Shown: positions 45,642-54,381 of the stretch, in pieces
Layout of the letters: every line of letters starts with the position of its first letter
Numbering within the stretch: position 1 is the first letter of the stretch
Assembly (NCBI GenBank): GCA_900466475.1
Contig: UBMI01000007.1
Coordinates: forward strand, 328,569 to 392,568
DNA from: Hyphomicrobiales bacterium
GTDB taxonomy: Bacteria; Pseudomonadota; Alphaproteobacteria; Rhizobiales; Rhizobiaceae
Direction: 5' to 3'
Length of the DNA: 64,000 bases
Made by a program: the position numbers and the translations under genes
Notes under the pieces: model-generated
What the model saw: only the letters and a program-made list of their open reading frames with translations
Told to the model about the DNA's origin: nothing
The model's database searches: none

Positions 45642-46556
45642 TTATCGCGATGCATGCTTGCGCATTTCGGTCTCGATGAAATCCGAAAAGAGCCGCAGGC
45701 GGAAAGTCGGCATCCTGCCAAAAGCGTGGACAGCCTGGAACGGCATCATCTCCAGCTCGAGCTCGGGCAGAAGCTGGATCAATTCCCCTCTATCCAGCTC
45801 CTCCTGAACGATGCATTTCATCAGATAAGCGACGCCCACACCGCTCAAGGCCGCGATCCGGATCGCTGTCGCTGTGTCGAGATCCACCTCTCCTGTCGGC
45901 ATCATTGTCGAGCCATCGCCAAAGCGAACGGGATATGTACGGCCGTCGATCGCGTAGCGCGCGAAGGGTATTTCACGCAACCTCTCCACCGAACTCACCT
46001 GTCCCCATGCCTCGATAAACGCAGGCGATGCGACCAGTACCATCTCCAGATGCACCAGCGTGCGCATCATCATGTCGCTTCCCGTGACCTTACCGACGCG
46101 AAACGCGATGTCGTAGTTTTCGCGGATCAGGTCCACGTGCCGATCCGTCGTCCCGAGATCGAGCGTTATGCCGGGATGCTGCGGCAGGAAGCGTGTGAAG
46201 ATGGGCGGCATGAGAAGCCTCGCAAGCTCGCTTGGCAGGCTCACACGCAAATGACCGGTCGCGCCGCGATCCGCTTGAAAGACATCCGAAGATTCCTCGA
46301 TCTGCCGGAGAAGTGGCGCAATGTTTCCGAAGAAGGTTTCTCCATCCGGTGTCAGTGTAAGGAGACGTGTCGAGCGACGAAAGAGCTTGAGCCCGAGCAG
46401 GCTTTCCAGCCGGGAAACGCTTTTCGATACGCCCGACGGCGTTGTCCGCAGGCTGCGCGCCGCCGCACTGAAGGATCCGGTTTCGACGGTTCGGACAAAC
46501 GCTACCAATCCCGCTGCCTCACCTAGCAAATTACCCACGGCGCGATGGTCACCCAT
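45642..46556 (-). CDS. LysR-family transcriptional regulator
   Basis: The roughly 304-residue protein has an N-terminal winged helix (VETGSFSAAARSLRTTPSGV; SVSRLESLLGLKLFRRSTR) and a LysR substrate-binding domain. Its start overlaps the end of the channel gene at 46549, so it may be translated from the same message. I use the ATG at 46556, 13 or so residues before the usual domain start; 46562 and a longer frame to 46628 are alternatives. Effector and targets are unknown. Confidence 0.82.
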   Translation of the reverse strand: MGDHRAVGNLLGEAAGLVAFVRTVETGSFSAAARSLRTTPSGVSKSVSRLESLLGLKLFRRSTRLLTLTPDGETFFGNIAPLLRQIEESSDVFQADRGATGHLRVSLPSELARLLMPPIFTRFLPQHPGITLDLGTTDRHVDLIRENYDIAFRVGKVTGSDMMMRTLVHLEMVLVASPAFIEAWGQVSSVERLREIPFARYAIDGRTYPVRFGDGSTMMPTGEVDLDTATAIRIAALSGVGVAYLMKCIVQEELDRGELIQLLPELELEMMPFQAVHAFGRMPTFRLRLFSDFIETEMRKHASR

Positions 46557-48033
46557 GTGCATGATTGCGGAATACCGATCGAATGGCTTGCAGCAGGTAG
46601 GACCGCCGGCGATCATGCTGCATGGCATGATTGCCCATATTCCCGCTCAACGCCTCCCGATAGGCGAGATTTGCTGCAAGATCCTCCGCGAGCTCGGGGC
46701 GACCGCCCAGAAGTGGTGCAAAAGCTTCCTTGCTGATTTCATAAACGGTCACCCGTGTTACCGCCTGAAGCGCATGGCTCTCGCCAATCCCGGCAAGGAA
46801 GCCACCTTCGCCGAAAAAATCGCCGGGCGCCAGGCGCGCCGCCTCCTCGCCGTCTCTTCTCATCGAAACGATCCCGGCCCGGATGATCATCAGGCTGGCA
46901 AGAGAGTCCCCTTCTTTTGCGATCTCATCACCGGGAGAAAAAATGCGCCTGGTCGCGGATGCCGCGAGCACCGTTGTCTCCTCCTCTGTAAGCACCGAGA
47001 AAACGGGGATGGCTTCGATGAGGCTTTGCACCGGGCCCGTGCTGGAGGCCGATGCATTCTGTGCCATGACCTCAGTCGCCGTGATGACCTTGCTGAGCGG
47101 CATCGCAAGCTGAAGTCCGCTGGACTTGCAGTGTCGGTATACGAGGTCGATGACCTCACTGCGGGCGACACCTCGCTTCAGCGGACTGGTGACTTGAAAA
47201 TACAGTTCCACATCGACCGCACTGGCGTCGATGCCGACGAGTGAAACGGCCGGCGGCGGATCCTTGATGATGGAGTTGCAGCTATCCAGCACCGTTTGCA
47301 TGACGCCGCGGATGACGTGCGGCATGCGTGTCGGCACAATCCGGATCGACAGCGTAATCTGATGATTTTCATCCGGCCTGCTGATATTGGTCAGCCCAAG
47401 CTTGGCAAGCACGCTGTTCGGCAAGACGACGATATTGTGAGCGGCTGTCAGCAGATGCGTCGAGCGCCAGTTGCTGGCAACGATCCGTCCTTCCGTGCCG
47501 TCGCTGAGAACGATCCAATCGCCGATGACATAGGGGCGCCCCAGCGTCAGCGCGATCCCGGAGAACACATCCCCCAGCGTATTCTGCAAGGCAAGACCAA
47601 GGATGACGGCAATGACGCCTGATGTCGCCAGCAACGTCCCGATCGGAACGCCAAAGACGAAAGCCATGACCGACAAGGCGACACCGAGATAAACGACTGC
47701 GATCAAAAGGTCCTGAATGAGCCTCGCTTCCCGTGGCCTCCCATCCAGCACGATGTAGATGCGCAGAAAGCCGATGACGGCCCATGAGAGATGCACCCAC
47801 CAGAATATCTTCGCAGAGACAAAGAGTGCACTCATGCTTTCCAGATGCGGTGGGTCAAAGCGAAACGGGACAATCCCTCCCAGCAGAAGAACAATCGTCA
47901 TCGCGGTAAAGAAGCCGATCTGCACGATCAGGCGCGCGTATGGCCGGGACCGTCCCTGCAGATGCCATACGACGATGCCTGCTATGCCCAGGACATTCAG
48001 CAAGACGACGAACGAAGCTATTTCCTGCGGCAT
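46549..48033 (-). CDS. MscS-superfamily channel with C-terminal cyclic-nucleotide-binding domain (bCNG-type)
   Basis: The 494-residue membrane protein has about four N-terminal helices, the MscS pore helix and beta domain (LATSGVIAVILGLALQNTLG; IGDWIVLSDGTEGRI), a C-terminal mixed domain, then a cyclic-nucleotide-binding domain at about 340-460 (FSPGDEIAKEGDSL; LAPGDFFGEGGFLAGIG). The Gly-Glu of the phosphate cassette is present, but the usual Arg of RxA is replaced by SHALQ, so ligand affinity is uncertain. bCNG channels open on cAMP rather than tension. A class III cyclase is encoded 468 bases away, divergently. Confidence 0.85.
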   Translation of the reverse strand: MPQEIASFVVLLNVLGIAGIVVWHLQGRSRPYARLIVQIGFFTAMTIVLLLGGIVPFRFDPPHLESMSALFVSAKIFWWVHLSWAVIGFLRIYIVLDGRPREARLIQDLLIAVVYLGVALSVMAFVFGVPIGTLLATSGVIAVILGLALQNTLGDVFSGIALTLGRPYVIGDWIVLSDGTEGRIVASNWRSTHLLTAAHNIVVLPNSVLAKLGLTNISRPDENHQITLSIRIVPTRMPHVIRGVMQTVLDSCNSIIKDPPPAVSLVGIDASAVDVELYFQVTSPLKRGVARSEVIDLVYRHCKSSGLQLAMPLSKVITATEVMAQNASASSTGPVQSLIEAIPVFSVLTEEETTVLAASATRRIFSPGDEIAKEGDSLASLMIIRAGIVSMRRDGEEAARLAPGDFFGEGGFLAGIGESHALQAVTRVTVYEISKEAFAPLLGGRPELAEDLAANLAYREALSGNMGNHAMQHDRRRSYLLQAIRSVFRNHAHG

Positions 48034-48501
48034 CCGGTTTTCTCATCGGCAAAATATACAAGGAATACAGCCACCAGCCGTCGCTTGGGGCAAAGACAGG
48101 CTGATCGCGAGAGATAGCTTTTGAACTCGCTCCTGCCGGTCTATGGCCGACGGCAGGTTCTCAGAAAGACGGCTAGAGGCATCTTGGAACCCGCCTCAAG
48201 ATCGACGCCTCTGAGTTCGGGGGGCATTCCAGCCGTTTAGCAGAATCCGGACTTTCGACGCGCTTTCGTAAAATCCACTGTCATAAAGGCGAAGCATGAT
48301 CGGGCCTTTGGCAATAAGTCCTCGGCGCATAGCATAGTCGCCCGTCAGCCCACCTGACTATTAAAACAAGAGTGGGCTTGACACCAAACCTGATATGCTG
48401 GCCGCTTGCACCGCAAAAAGAGCCATCGCGTTGAGCACCATGCCGGGTCGGAGCGCCGTGCTTCTGGCCAAACATAGAGTCCGCGGTTAACGAGACGAAA
48501 A
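48034..48501. other. Intergenic region between divergent channel and cyclase genes
   Basis: The 468 bases have no convincing gene. An inverted repeat (CCTGCCG and CGGCAGG, near 48133-48158) brackets 12 bases. TTGACA at about 48378 is a -35-like hexamer before the cyclase, but the TATGCT after it is only 10 bases away. Two opposing promoters must lie here. Confidence 0.5.
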
Positions 48502-49683
48502 ATGCATAATCTCGACAGTGCCAACCGTCATTCCCTCGCGAACTGGCTGATTTCAGGCGTTAGAGACGAGTTGCAGATCGAGCCCATATTTCTGCAACTC
48601 TGCGACCGTCTTGCTTCCTGCGGCGTTGCTCTCAGCCGCGCCAGCCTCCATCTTCGCGTTCATCATCCCCAGTGGCTCGGAACGCGAGTCGTTTGGGTCA
48701 AGAATCACCGCCAAGCGGATATCACGACGATCGGTTACGATGTCGAGGCCACCGACGCTTTTCTCAGAAGTCCGTTTCGCGCCGTCATCAGAAGCGGCGT
48801 CGAGATCCGCCAGCGGCTCCAGATCCACGGGCCGCATCAATTTTCCGTCTTCGAAGAGCTGAAGCAGGAAGGCCACACCGATTACATCGCCTGGCCGATC
48901 GACCATACCCAGGGCAAACGACACCTTGCGACGTTTTCGACGAGCGAACCGGGCGGATTTACCGATGAGGAAATGGCGCTCTTCCGCGAGATCCTACCGC
49001 TGTTTTCACTTGTCAGCGAAATTCGCCTCAAGAACCAACTGGCGCTGACACTTCTGCAGACCTATGTCGGCCCGCATGCCGGGGAACAGATCCTGGATGG
49101 AGCGACGACGCGCGGTAGCGGGACGTCGGTGAATGCCGCCATCATGATCTGCGATCTCAGAAACTTCACCAAGCTCTCCAATCGCCGGCCACGCGATGAG
49201 GTCATTTCCATCCTGAATCAGTACTTCGATGCCATCGCCGATCCGATCGAAAGACACGGCGGAGAAATCCTCAAGTTCATGGGGGATGGATTGCTGGCTG
49301 TCTTTCCCCTGGAGAAGGCCGATGCCTGCACCGGTCTCCTTCAGGCTGTCATCGAGGCGCAAGAGGCGATCAAACGCTTCCAGGGAGCAGCATTCGGATA
49401 CGAGGTCCGCTACGGCACGGGCATTCATCTCGGAGAGGTGATGTACGGCAATATTGGCTCGAAAAAGAGGTTGGATTTCACCGTGATCGGCCCCGCCGTG
49501 AATATCGCCTCCCGCCTTGAAGCCTTGACGAAAGAACTGCAGCGCCCGGCCCTGATGTCGGCCGATTTCGTTCGGATGGCAGGATGTTCCGACCAGACGG
49601 AATGCCTGGGTTTCTACAACCTCAGAGGTTTCGAAGAGCCGGTCGAGGTTCACGCTCTTCGCCTTCTCTCGGACGGAGGCTGA
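48502..49683 (+). CDS. Class III adenylate cyclase (class IIIb-type substrate residue)
   Basis: The 393-residue protein has an N-terminal sensor-like region (about 1-195; no clear domain) and a class III catalytic domain (about 210-370). Metal ligands are Asp218 (ICDLRNFT) and Asp262 (KFMGDGLL). Adenine-selecting Lys258 is present, but Thr327 (DFTVIG) stands where class IIIa enzymes have Asp, the mark of class IIIb, often bicarbonate-responsive, cyclases. Asn334 and Arg338 of NIASR are intact, so it should be active and make cAMP. Soluble. Divergent to the cyclic-nucleotide-binding channel, a plausible downstream target. Confidence 0.88.
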   Translation: MHNLDSANRHSLANWLISGVRDELQIEPIFLQLCDRLASCGVALSRASLHLRVHHPQWLGTRVVWVKNHRQADITTIGYDVEATDAFLRSPFRAVIRSGVEIRQRLQIHGPHQFSVFEELKQEGHTDYIAWPIDHTQGKRHLATFSTSEPGGFTDEEMALFREILPLFSLVSEIRLKNQLALTLLQTYVGPHAGEQILDGATTRGSGTSVNAAIMICDLRNFTKLSNRRPRDEVISILNQYFDAIADPIERHGGEILKFMGDGLLAVFPLEKADACTGLLQAVIEAQEAIKRFQGAAFGYEVRYGTGIHLGEVMYGNIGSKKRLDFTVIGPAVNIASRLEALTKELQRPALMSADFVRMAGCSDQTECLGFYNLRGFEEPVEVHALRLLSDGG

Positions 49684-49701
49684 CGCCCGTCGGTAAAGGA
49701 C

Positions 49702-50427
49702 CTATCGTTTGAGGCGCAGCCCCTCGTCCACCATCACATTGCAATCCAGAATATAGCCGGTTCCACGCGCAGTCTTGATCAGGCTTGGTTTTGACGGCTC
49801 CGTTTCCAGTTTGCGTCGCAGGCGCAGAACCAGCGCGTCGATACTTCGATCGAAGACCTCTTCCGAATGGACGCGACTTGCCGCAAGCAGCCGCTCACGG
49901 GACAGGACTTGTTTCGGTGCGTTCAGGAACGCGACCAAAAGATTGAATTCGGCGGTGGTCAGTTTCGTTTCGCGAATGCCCAGATGCGTAAGCACTCGCT
50001 GACGCATGGAGAGCGTCCAGCCGCCAAACATGTAAGTACGGCGCTCGCGCCCGGCATCGGGCGCGGACCTCACCCTCATGGCCGCCTTCAGCCGTGCCAG
50101 GAACTCTCGCAGGCCGAATGGCTTGGTGATGTAATCGCTTGCGCCAAGCTCAAATCCCAAGACCTTGTCGGCTTCCTCGGTGCGATCGGCACTGGTGATG
50201 ATGACAGGCGCCGCCGAGAGTGTTGCCAATTGCTGCACGATCTCGAGGGCGTCCTCTCCCTTAAGGTTAAGATCGATGACGAACGCATCGATCACGTCCC
50301 TGGAAAGCGCACTTTGCAATTCATCGCGACCGCTGACGGCAGTAACGCGAAACGACTGTTGCATGAGAAAATCACGGATGAGACTGCGCGCAGAGTGATC
50401 GTTATCGGCAACGAGAACATGCTGCAT
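49702..50427 (-). CDS. OmpR/PhoB-type response regulator
   Basis: The 241-residue protein has a receiver domain (phosphoacceptor Asp52 in FVIDLNLKG; Lys in SDYITKPFG) and a C-terminal winged helix (LTTAEFNLLVAFLNAPKQVL; VLRLRRKLE; TARGTGYIL). No histidine kinase is encoded beside it, so it is an orphan here. It converges with the cyclase gene after 18 bases. Confidence 0.87.
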   Translation of the reverse strand: MQHVLVADNDHSARSLIRDFLMQQSFRVTAVSGRDELQSALSRDVIDAFVIDLNLKGEDALEIVQQLATLSAAPVIITSADRTEEADKVLGFELGASDYITKPFGLREFLARLKAAMRVRSAPDAGRERRTYMFGGWTLSMRQRVLTHLGIRETKLTTAEFNLLVAFLNAPKQVLSRERLLAASRVHSEEVFDRSIDALVLRLRRKLETEPSKPSLIKTARGTGYILDCNVMVDEGLRLKR

Positions 50428-50548
50428 GGGCTTCTCCGTCCGGCACGGGAACGGAGCACAGCCCAGCCGAATATGACAATGACTTGCGATGAGTTGTCTT
50501 TAATGGCGCCCCTCTCCGCTCATAGTCGAAGCACGCCTGCCGGACGAT

Positions 50549-50562
50549 CAAACGTCCGTTTG
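50549..50562. promoter_or_regulatory. Palindrome CAAACGTCCGTTTG
   Basis: CAAACG and CGTTTG are separated by TC, 122 bases upstream of the regulator start at 50427. A dimeric regulator-binding site is possible, perhaps for autoregulation. Confidence 0.35.
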
Positions 50563-50675
50563 GGTTTCATCCGAAAATCTGCGGGTTTACGTTGCTCCTG
50601 AATCGCCGCTCTTCAGATCCCTTGGTGCTCAAGGCTGACATTCGGGCGTCCGAATGGCCATTGATGAAACGGAAG

Positions 50676-50712
50676 TATAGCTTCTCACAATCCCCATAAA
50701 ATATAGCTTCTC
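50676..50712 (+). repeat. Direct repeat TATAGCTTCTC (two copies)
   Basis: Exact 11-base copies start at 50676 and 50702, 26 bases apart, 83-119 bases before the hydrolase ATG. The spacing, a bit over two turns, suits two regulator subunits on one DNA face. No known consensus is matched. Confidence 0.45.
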
Positions 50713-50794
50713 CAAGCTTGGTTCGGCGACACTACTCCTCCCAAAGCAACCAGTTCGCGGCACCTACCAAGCATCTCGAAACAAGGAGAACTAT

Positions 50795-51769
50795 ATGGAT
50801 CCGCAACACTTTCGGCCAACGCGCCGAGATACGATGGCGGGGGCGATTACATTTGCAGTCGCTGCCGCAACCTTGAGATTTTCTGCATCCGCAATGGCTG
50901 ATGAGCCAAAGAACGCGAAGGAAGAACACACCATGAGCACCGAATACGTCACGACCAAAGACGGCGTCCAGATCTTCTATAAGGACTGGGGTCCGAAGGA
51001 CGCTCAGCCGATCGTCTTCCACCACGGCTGGCCGCTGAGCGCTGATGACTGGGACAACCAGATGCTTTTCTTCCTCGGCAAGGGTTATCGCGTCATTGCG
51101 CATGACCGCCGCGGACACGGCCGCTCGACCCAGGTCAGCGACGGTCACGACATGGACCATTATGCAGCCGACGCTGCGGCCGTTGTCCAGCATCTCGACC
51201 TCCGCAACGCAATCCACGTCGGCCATTCGACGGGCGGCGGCGAAGCAACCCACTATGTCGCACGTCACGGAAAGGGGCGCGTCGCCAAGCTCGTTCTCAT
51301 CGGGGCCGTCCCGCCGATTATGGTCAAGACGGCGGCCAATCCGGGCGGCCTGCCGATTGAGGTCTTTGACGGCCTTCGCACAGCACTGGCAGCCAACAGG
51401 TCGCAGTTCTATATCGACCTGGCCAGCGGCCCGTTCTACGGCTTCAATCGCCCAGGTGCTCAAGTCTCGCAGCCAATCGTCCAGAATTGGTGGCGGCAGG
51501 GCATGGCCGGCGGAGCAAAGGCCCATTACGACGGCATCAAGGCGTTCTCGGAAACGGACTTTACCGAAGACCTGAAATCGATCGAAGTGCCCGTTCTCGT
51601 CATGCACGGCGACGATGACCAGATCGTCCCTGTCGCCGATTCCGCACCGCTTTCCGCAAAATTGCTGAAGAACGCGACCCTGAAGATTTACAAGGGCCTG
51701 CCCCATGGCATGGCGACGACGCATGCAGACATCGTCAATGCCGATCTGCTCAGCTTCTTCAAGGCCTGA
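50795..51769 (+). CDS. Secreted haloperoxidase/esterase-type alpha/beta hydrolase
   Basis: The 324-residue protein has a Tat-like N-terminus (Arg10-Arg11 in [20 protein letters not shown]) and an alpha/beta hydrolase domain: [22 protein letters not shown], nucleophile Ser145 in GHSTGGGE, acid in DDDQIVP and His in [10 protein letters not shown]. This is the pattern of cofactor-free chloroperoxidase/arylesterase enzymes, which form peracids or cleave esters. Natural substrate unknown. A terminator follows. Confidence 0.87.
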   Translation: MDPQHFRPTRRDTMAGAITFAVAAATLRFSASAMADEPKNAKEEHTMSTEYVTTKDGVQIFYKDWGPKDAQPIVFHHGWPLSADDWDNQMLFFLGKGYRVIAHDRRGHGRSTQVSDGHDMDHYAADAAAVVQHLDLRNAIHVGHSTGGGEATHYVARHGKGRVAKLVLIGAVPPIMVKTAANPGGLPIEVFDGLRTALAANRSQFYIDLASGPFYGFNRPGAQVSQPIVQNWWRQGMAGGAKAHYDGIKAFSETDFTEDLKSIEVPVLVMHGDDDQIVPVADSAPLSAKLLKNATLKIYKGLPHGMATTHADIVNADLLSFFKA

Positions 51770-51775
51770 TGATTT

Positions 51776-51801
51776 GGGGCGCTGCTGAGGCGCCCCTTTT
51801 T
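51776..51801 (+). terminator. Intrinsic terminator after the haloperoxidase-type hydrolase
   Basis: GGGGCGC and GCGCCCC pair around TGCTGAG, followed by TTTTT, 7 bases past the stop. Confidence 0.85.
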
Positions 51802-51860
51802 CCGAATAGCATTGCGATGAGCTTCGGGAACTGTCGATCGGCAATGCACCACCCAAAACG

Positions 51861-51886
51861 ATCAAAGCCCCTTCCGGGGCTTTGAT
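51861..51886. terminator. Hairpin terminator facing the NmrA-like gene
   Basis: ATCAAAGCCCC and GGGGCTTTGAT form an 11-bp stem around TTCC, 28 bases beyond the stop of the minus-strand gene at 51914. Symmetry and A/T flanks suggest it may act on both strands. Confidence 0.7.
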
Positions 51887-51913
51887 TATTTCAACGCAGA
51901 TTTTGATGCCCGG

Positions 51914-52675
51914 TCAGTGACCCGGAGGTGGGGTAGCCGTCTTGACCCATTCGGAGTACCGCGTCTTGCCGATCCGTACCTGATTGCCGGGCATCAGGGA
52001 GCCTTCCTTCAGCAGAGCACCGAAATAACGGGTCTGATCATCGGCAACTACTTCGCGCTTGTCGCCGATCTGCCGCATATAGCGGGTGACGGCATCCGCA
52101 ATCTTGATCGGTTCCGGACCGGCGATTTCGACGGTGGCGTTCAACGGATTACCGAGAACGACATCAACGAGCGCGTCGGCAACATCGTCCGAGAAGATCG
52201 GCTGCATCATCGCCGGTGAAAGGTGAACCTTGTCGCCCTGCACGCCGGATTGAGCGATGCCGAACATGAATTCGAAAAACTGCGTCGAGTGAACCAGGGA
52301 ATAAGGAATCCCGGATTCCTTGATGATCTTCTCCTGGGCAAGCTTGGCGCGCATGTATCCGCTCTCCGGAAGGCGTTCCGTGCCGACGACGGACAGTGCA
52401 ACATGATGCTTCACGCCTGCAGCCGCTTCGGCGGACGCAATGTTGCGACCCGCGGTCTGGAAGAATTCCATCACGGCCTTGTCTTCGAAGGACGGGGAGT
52501 TGGAGAGGTCGACCACGACCTGTGCTCCCTTGAGAACGTCGGCAAGCCCCTCGCCGGTAATCGTATTGACGCCGGATGCGGGAGAGGCGGCAATAGTCTC
52601 GTGGCCCTTGGCCTGGAGGCGCTTGACGAGCTTCGAACCGATCAAGCCGGTTCCGCCGATAACGACGATTTTCAT
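51914..52675 (-). CDS. NmrA-like NAD(P)-binding atypical SDR (copy 1)
   Basis: The 253-residue cytosolic protein has a Rossmann fold with GGTGLIGSKLV and later FSDDVADALVDVV and AGPEPIKI, typical of NmrA/NAD-dependent epimerase-like redox sensors or reductases. No catalytic YxxxK is present, so it may sense or bind dinucleotide rather than reduce a substrate. It is a clear paralogue of the protein at 54382-55137. GGAGCAG precedes the ATG. Confidence 0.82.
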   Translation of the reverse strand: MKIVVIGGTGLIGSKLVKRLQAKGHETIAASPASGVNTITGEGLADVLKGAQVVVDLSNSPSFEDKAVMEFFQTAGRNIASAEAAAGVKHHVALSVVGTERLPESGYMRAKLAQEKIIKESGIPYSLVHSTQFFEFMFGIAQSGVQGDKVHLSPAMMQPIFSDDVADALVDVVLGNPLNATVEIAGPEPIKIADAVTRYMRQIGDKREVVADDQTRYFGALLKEGSLMPGNQVRIGKTRYSEWVKTATPPPGH

Positions 52676-53114
52676 AATCTGCTCCTTTTTGCTGTACCAA
52701 AGAGTTGAATGAACCTCCCGCCGCGCAAGCGAGACGGGGCGGTAGTCAGGTCAGACCGACTTTGTCCGGACCGGGCGCTGCGCCAGCAGCCACAACCCCT
52801 TGAGCATGGTGAGAGGCTCTGACGATCTCTCCGTAGAATGAATGGGTTGCGTCATCGCTTCGGTCCTGGATTCCTGTGTAAGAGACGGCAGCCTTGAGCC
52901 GGCTGCCAGGATCTAAGCCTAAGCGATTGTGGTTGGACGAATACCCAAACATACGTTGGGGATCGGACCGCAACCCATGCAATCGACCAGAAGTTCAGCC
53001 GGGAATACCCGGCCAGACGGGCAGCGCTATACGGCCATCGCGAGTTTACACAGAGATCGAGGCAAGCCGGTCTTTCCGGAGTTCGATTGCTTCGGGCGCG
53101 GAACGGCTCAGGCA
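52676..53114. other. Gap between the FixJ-like regulator and the NmrA-like gene
   Basis: These 439 bases lie between two same-strand genes. A degenerate copy of the 4971 element (GACTTTGTCCGGA at 52758) is 83 bases upstream of the NmrA-like start. GGCAGCC and GGCTGCC at 52887-52907 form a 7-bp stem that may end the regulator message. I see no coding sequence. Confidence 0.45.
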
Positions 53115-53753
53115 TTAACCCCGCTGAAGCTGTTCGACCTTGCGCACGAGATCTGCCAGAGAGCGGCACTGCATCTTGCGCATGAGGCTCATGCGGTGAA
53201 GCTTGACCGTCATTTCGCTGATACCAAGCTGGTAGGCGACCTGCTTGTTCATCAAACCGCTCGCCACCGCATGCATGACCTCCTGCTCCCTGGGTGTCAG
53301 GCTGTCGGCAAGCGCCTGGACGCGTTTCAATTCCTCATTCGACTTGCGGCGTTCGTCATCTATCCTGATGGCGTGATCCACGGCGTCGAGAAGAACCTGG
53401 TTGATGAAGGGTTTCGTGATGAAATCGGTCGCCCCCGCCTTCATTGCCCTTACACTGGTCGGAACATCCGCGTGGGCCGTGAGGAATATGAGCGGCAGTT
53501 TGCTGCCGAGCGCCAGAAGCTGACTTTGAAGATCAAGCCCCGAGCCCCCTGGCATTCGCATGTCGACGACGATGCAGCCTGGCGCATTGACATCGGCCCA
53601 TTTGAGAAATTCCAGACCGTTGGGGAAGGCTGATGCGCGCTTGTTCGTGACCGTGAAAAGATCCACGAGGGCACTGCGCATCTCCGCGTCATCGTCGATG
53701 ACGTAAACGACCGGCTCGGCGCTCTTGTCCGTTTTCACCTGAGCGTTTTGCAT
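53115..53753 (-). CDS. FixJ-like response regulator (A)
   Basis: The 212-residue protein has a receiver domain (Asp64 in IVVDMRMPGG, Lys in DFITKPF) and a LuxR-type helix-turn-helix (LTPREQEVMHAVASGLMNKQ; TVKLHRMSLMRKMQ). It shares the VKLHR-xx-MxKMQ signature with the regulators at 60264 and 61781 and probably answers to a PAS kinase encoded at 58245 or 62492. It is the nearest regulator to the NmrA-like and hydrolase genes. Confidence 0.87.
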   Translation of the reverse strand: MQNAQVKTDKSAEPVVYVIDDDAEMRSALVDLFTVTNKRASAFPNGLEFLKWADVNAPGCIVVDMRMPGGSGLDLQSQLLALGSKLPLIFLTAHADVPTSVRAMKAGATDFITKPFINQVLLDAVDHAIRIDDERRKSNEELKRVQALADSLTPREQEVMHAVASGLMNKQVAYQLGISEMTVKLHRMSLMRKMQCRSLADLVRKVEQLQRG

Positions 53754-54381
53754 CGAATTACCTCTCTGGCATCTGAGAGATTCCGACCCTTGAATGCGCC
53801 CGTATCCCTCTGCTTTACCCTTTGTCGGCTCTCAGTCACCAAACATGCCAGCCGCCAGATCAAAACAGGCTACAGCCGGCCGGCATGATGCGAGCCTGCT
53901 CAATGAGACGCCAATCGATAGCATAGGATATGCGCCGGCGGACGATACACCTTGGTTTACCATCGCCTGTTACGGGTATGCGTCGTCATCAAAGCGGAAC
54001 AAAACCGGCAGCAAACGCTGCCGGTCTTGCCTGCTCGACGACATAAGCCGGATGGGTTGGACGCTCGGCTGCCATTTCGTGGGCCGCAGGAAGAAACCGG
54101 AAAAAGCCCTGCGTTCATCATCCCCATCGTGCCCGGTTAACACGGCTCACGGATGCTCAGATACTGGCCGATGCCATGCCAGGCATCCCTAACATTGGTT
54201 TGCCAAACCTTGGGTCGGGTTCGGATCTTACGCTGGATAAGTGACATTAATCGCTGGAACATGAGGTTCGCGCGAACACCCGTCGCCCCTGCTTCTGGTC
54301 AACCCAAAACTTCGTTTTATCGATCCGCCCCCGGAAACGGCTATCCTTTCAGCATGTCGGTCACTATCCCGAGGGTGTGAG
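53754..54381. other. Gap between divergent regulator and NmrA-like genes
   Basis: Of these 628 bases only the hairpin at 54004 stands out. An open plus-strand frame of 132 codons (53794-54192) has no signal, domain or ribosome site and is probably chance. GGAAC near 54255 lacks a -10 partner. The stretch could hide a small RNA that ends at the hairpin. Confidence 0.4.
54004..54025 (+). terminator. Hairpin of unknown transcript
   Basis: ACCGGCAGC and GCTGCCGGT form a 9-bp stem around AAAC, followed by CTTGCC. No annotated gene ends here, so it may terminate a short untranslated RNA. Confidence 0.45.

Larger units (their letters stand above)
50428..50794. other. Intergenic region between divergent regulator and hydrolase genes
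   Basis: These 367 bases hold the promoters of the OmpR-type regulator and the hydrolase, the palindrome at 50549 and the direct repeats at 50676 and 50702 (listed separately). I see no coding sequence. Confidence 0.5.

Noticed and set aside
53794..54192. 132-residue plus-strand open frame in a gap
   Set aside because: No ribosome site, domain, or typical codon pattern; includes a hairpin within it.
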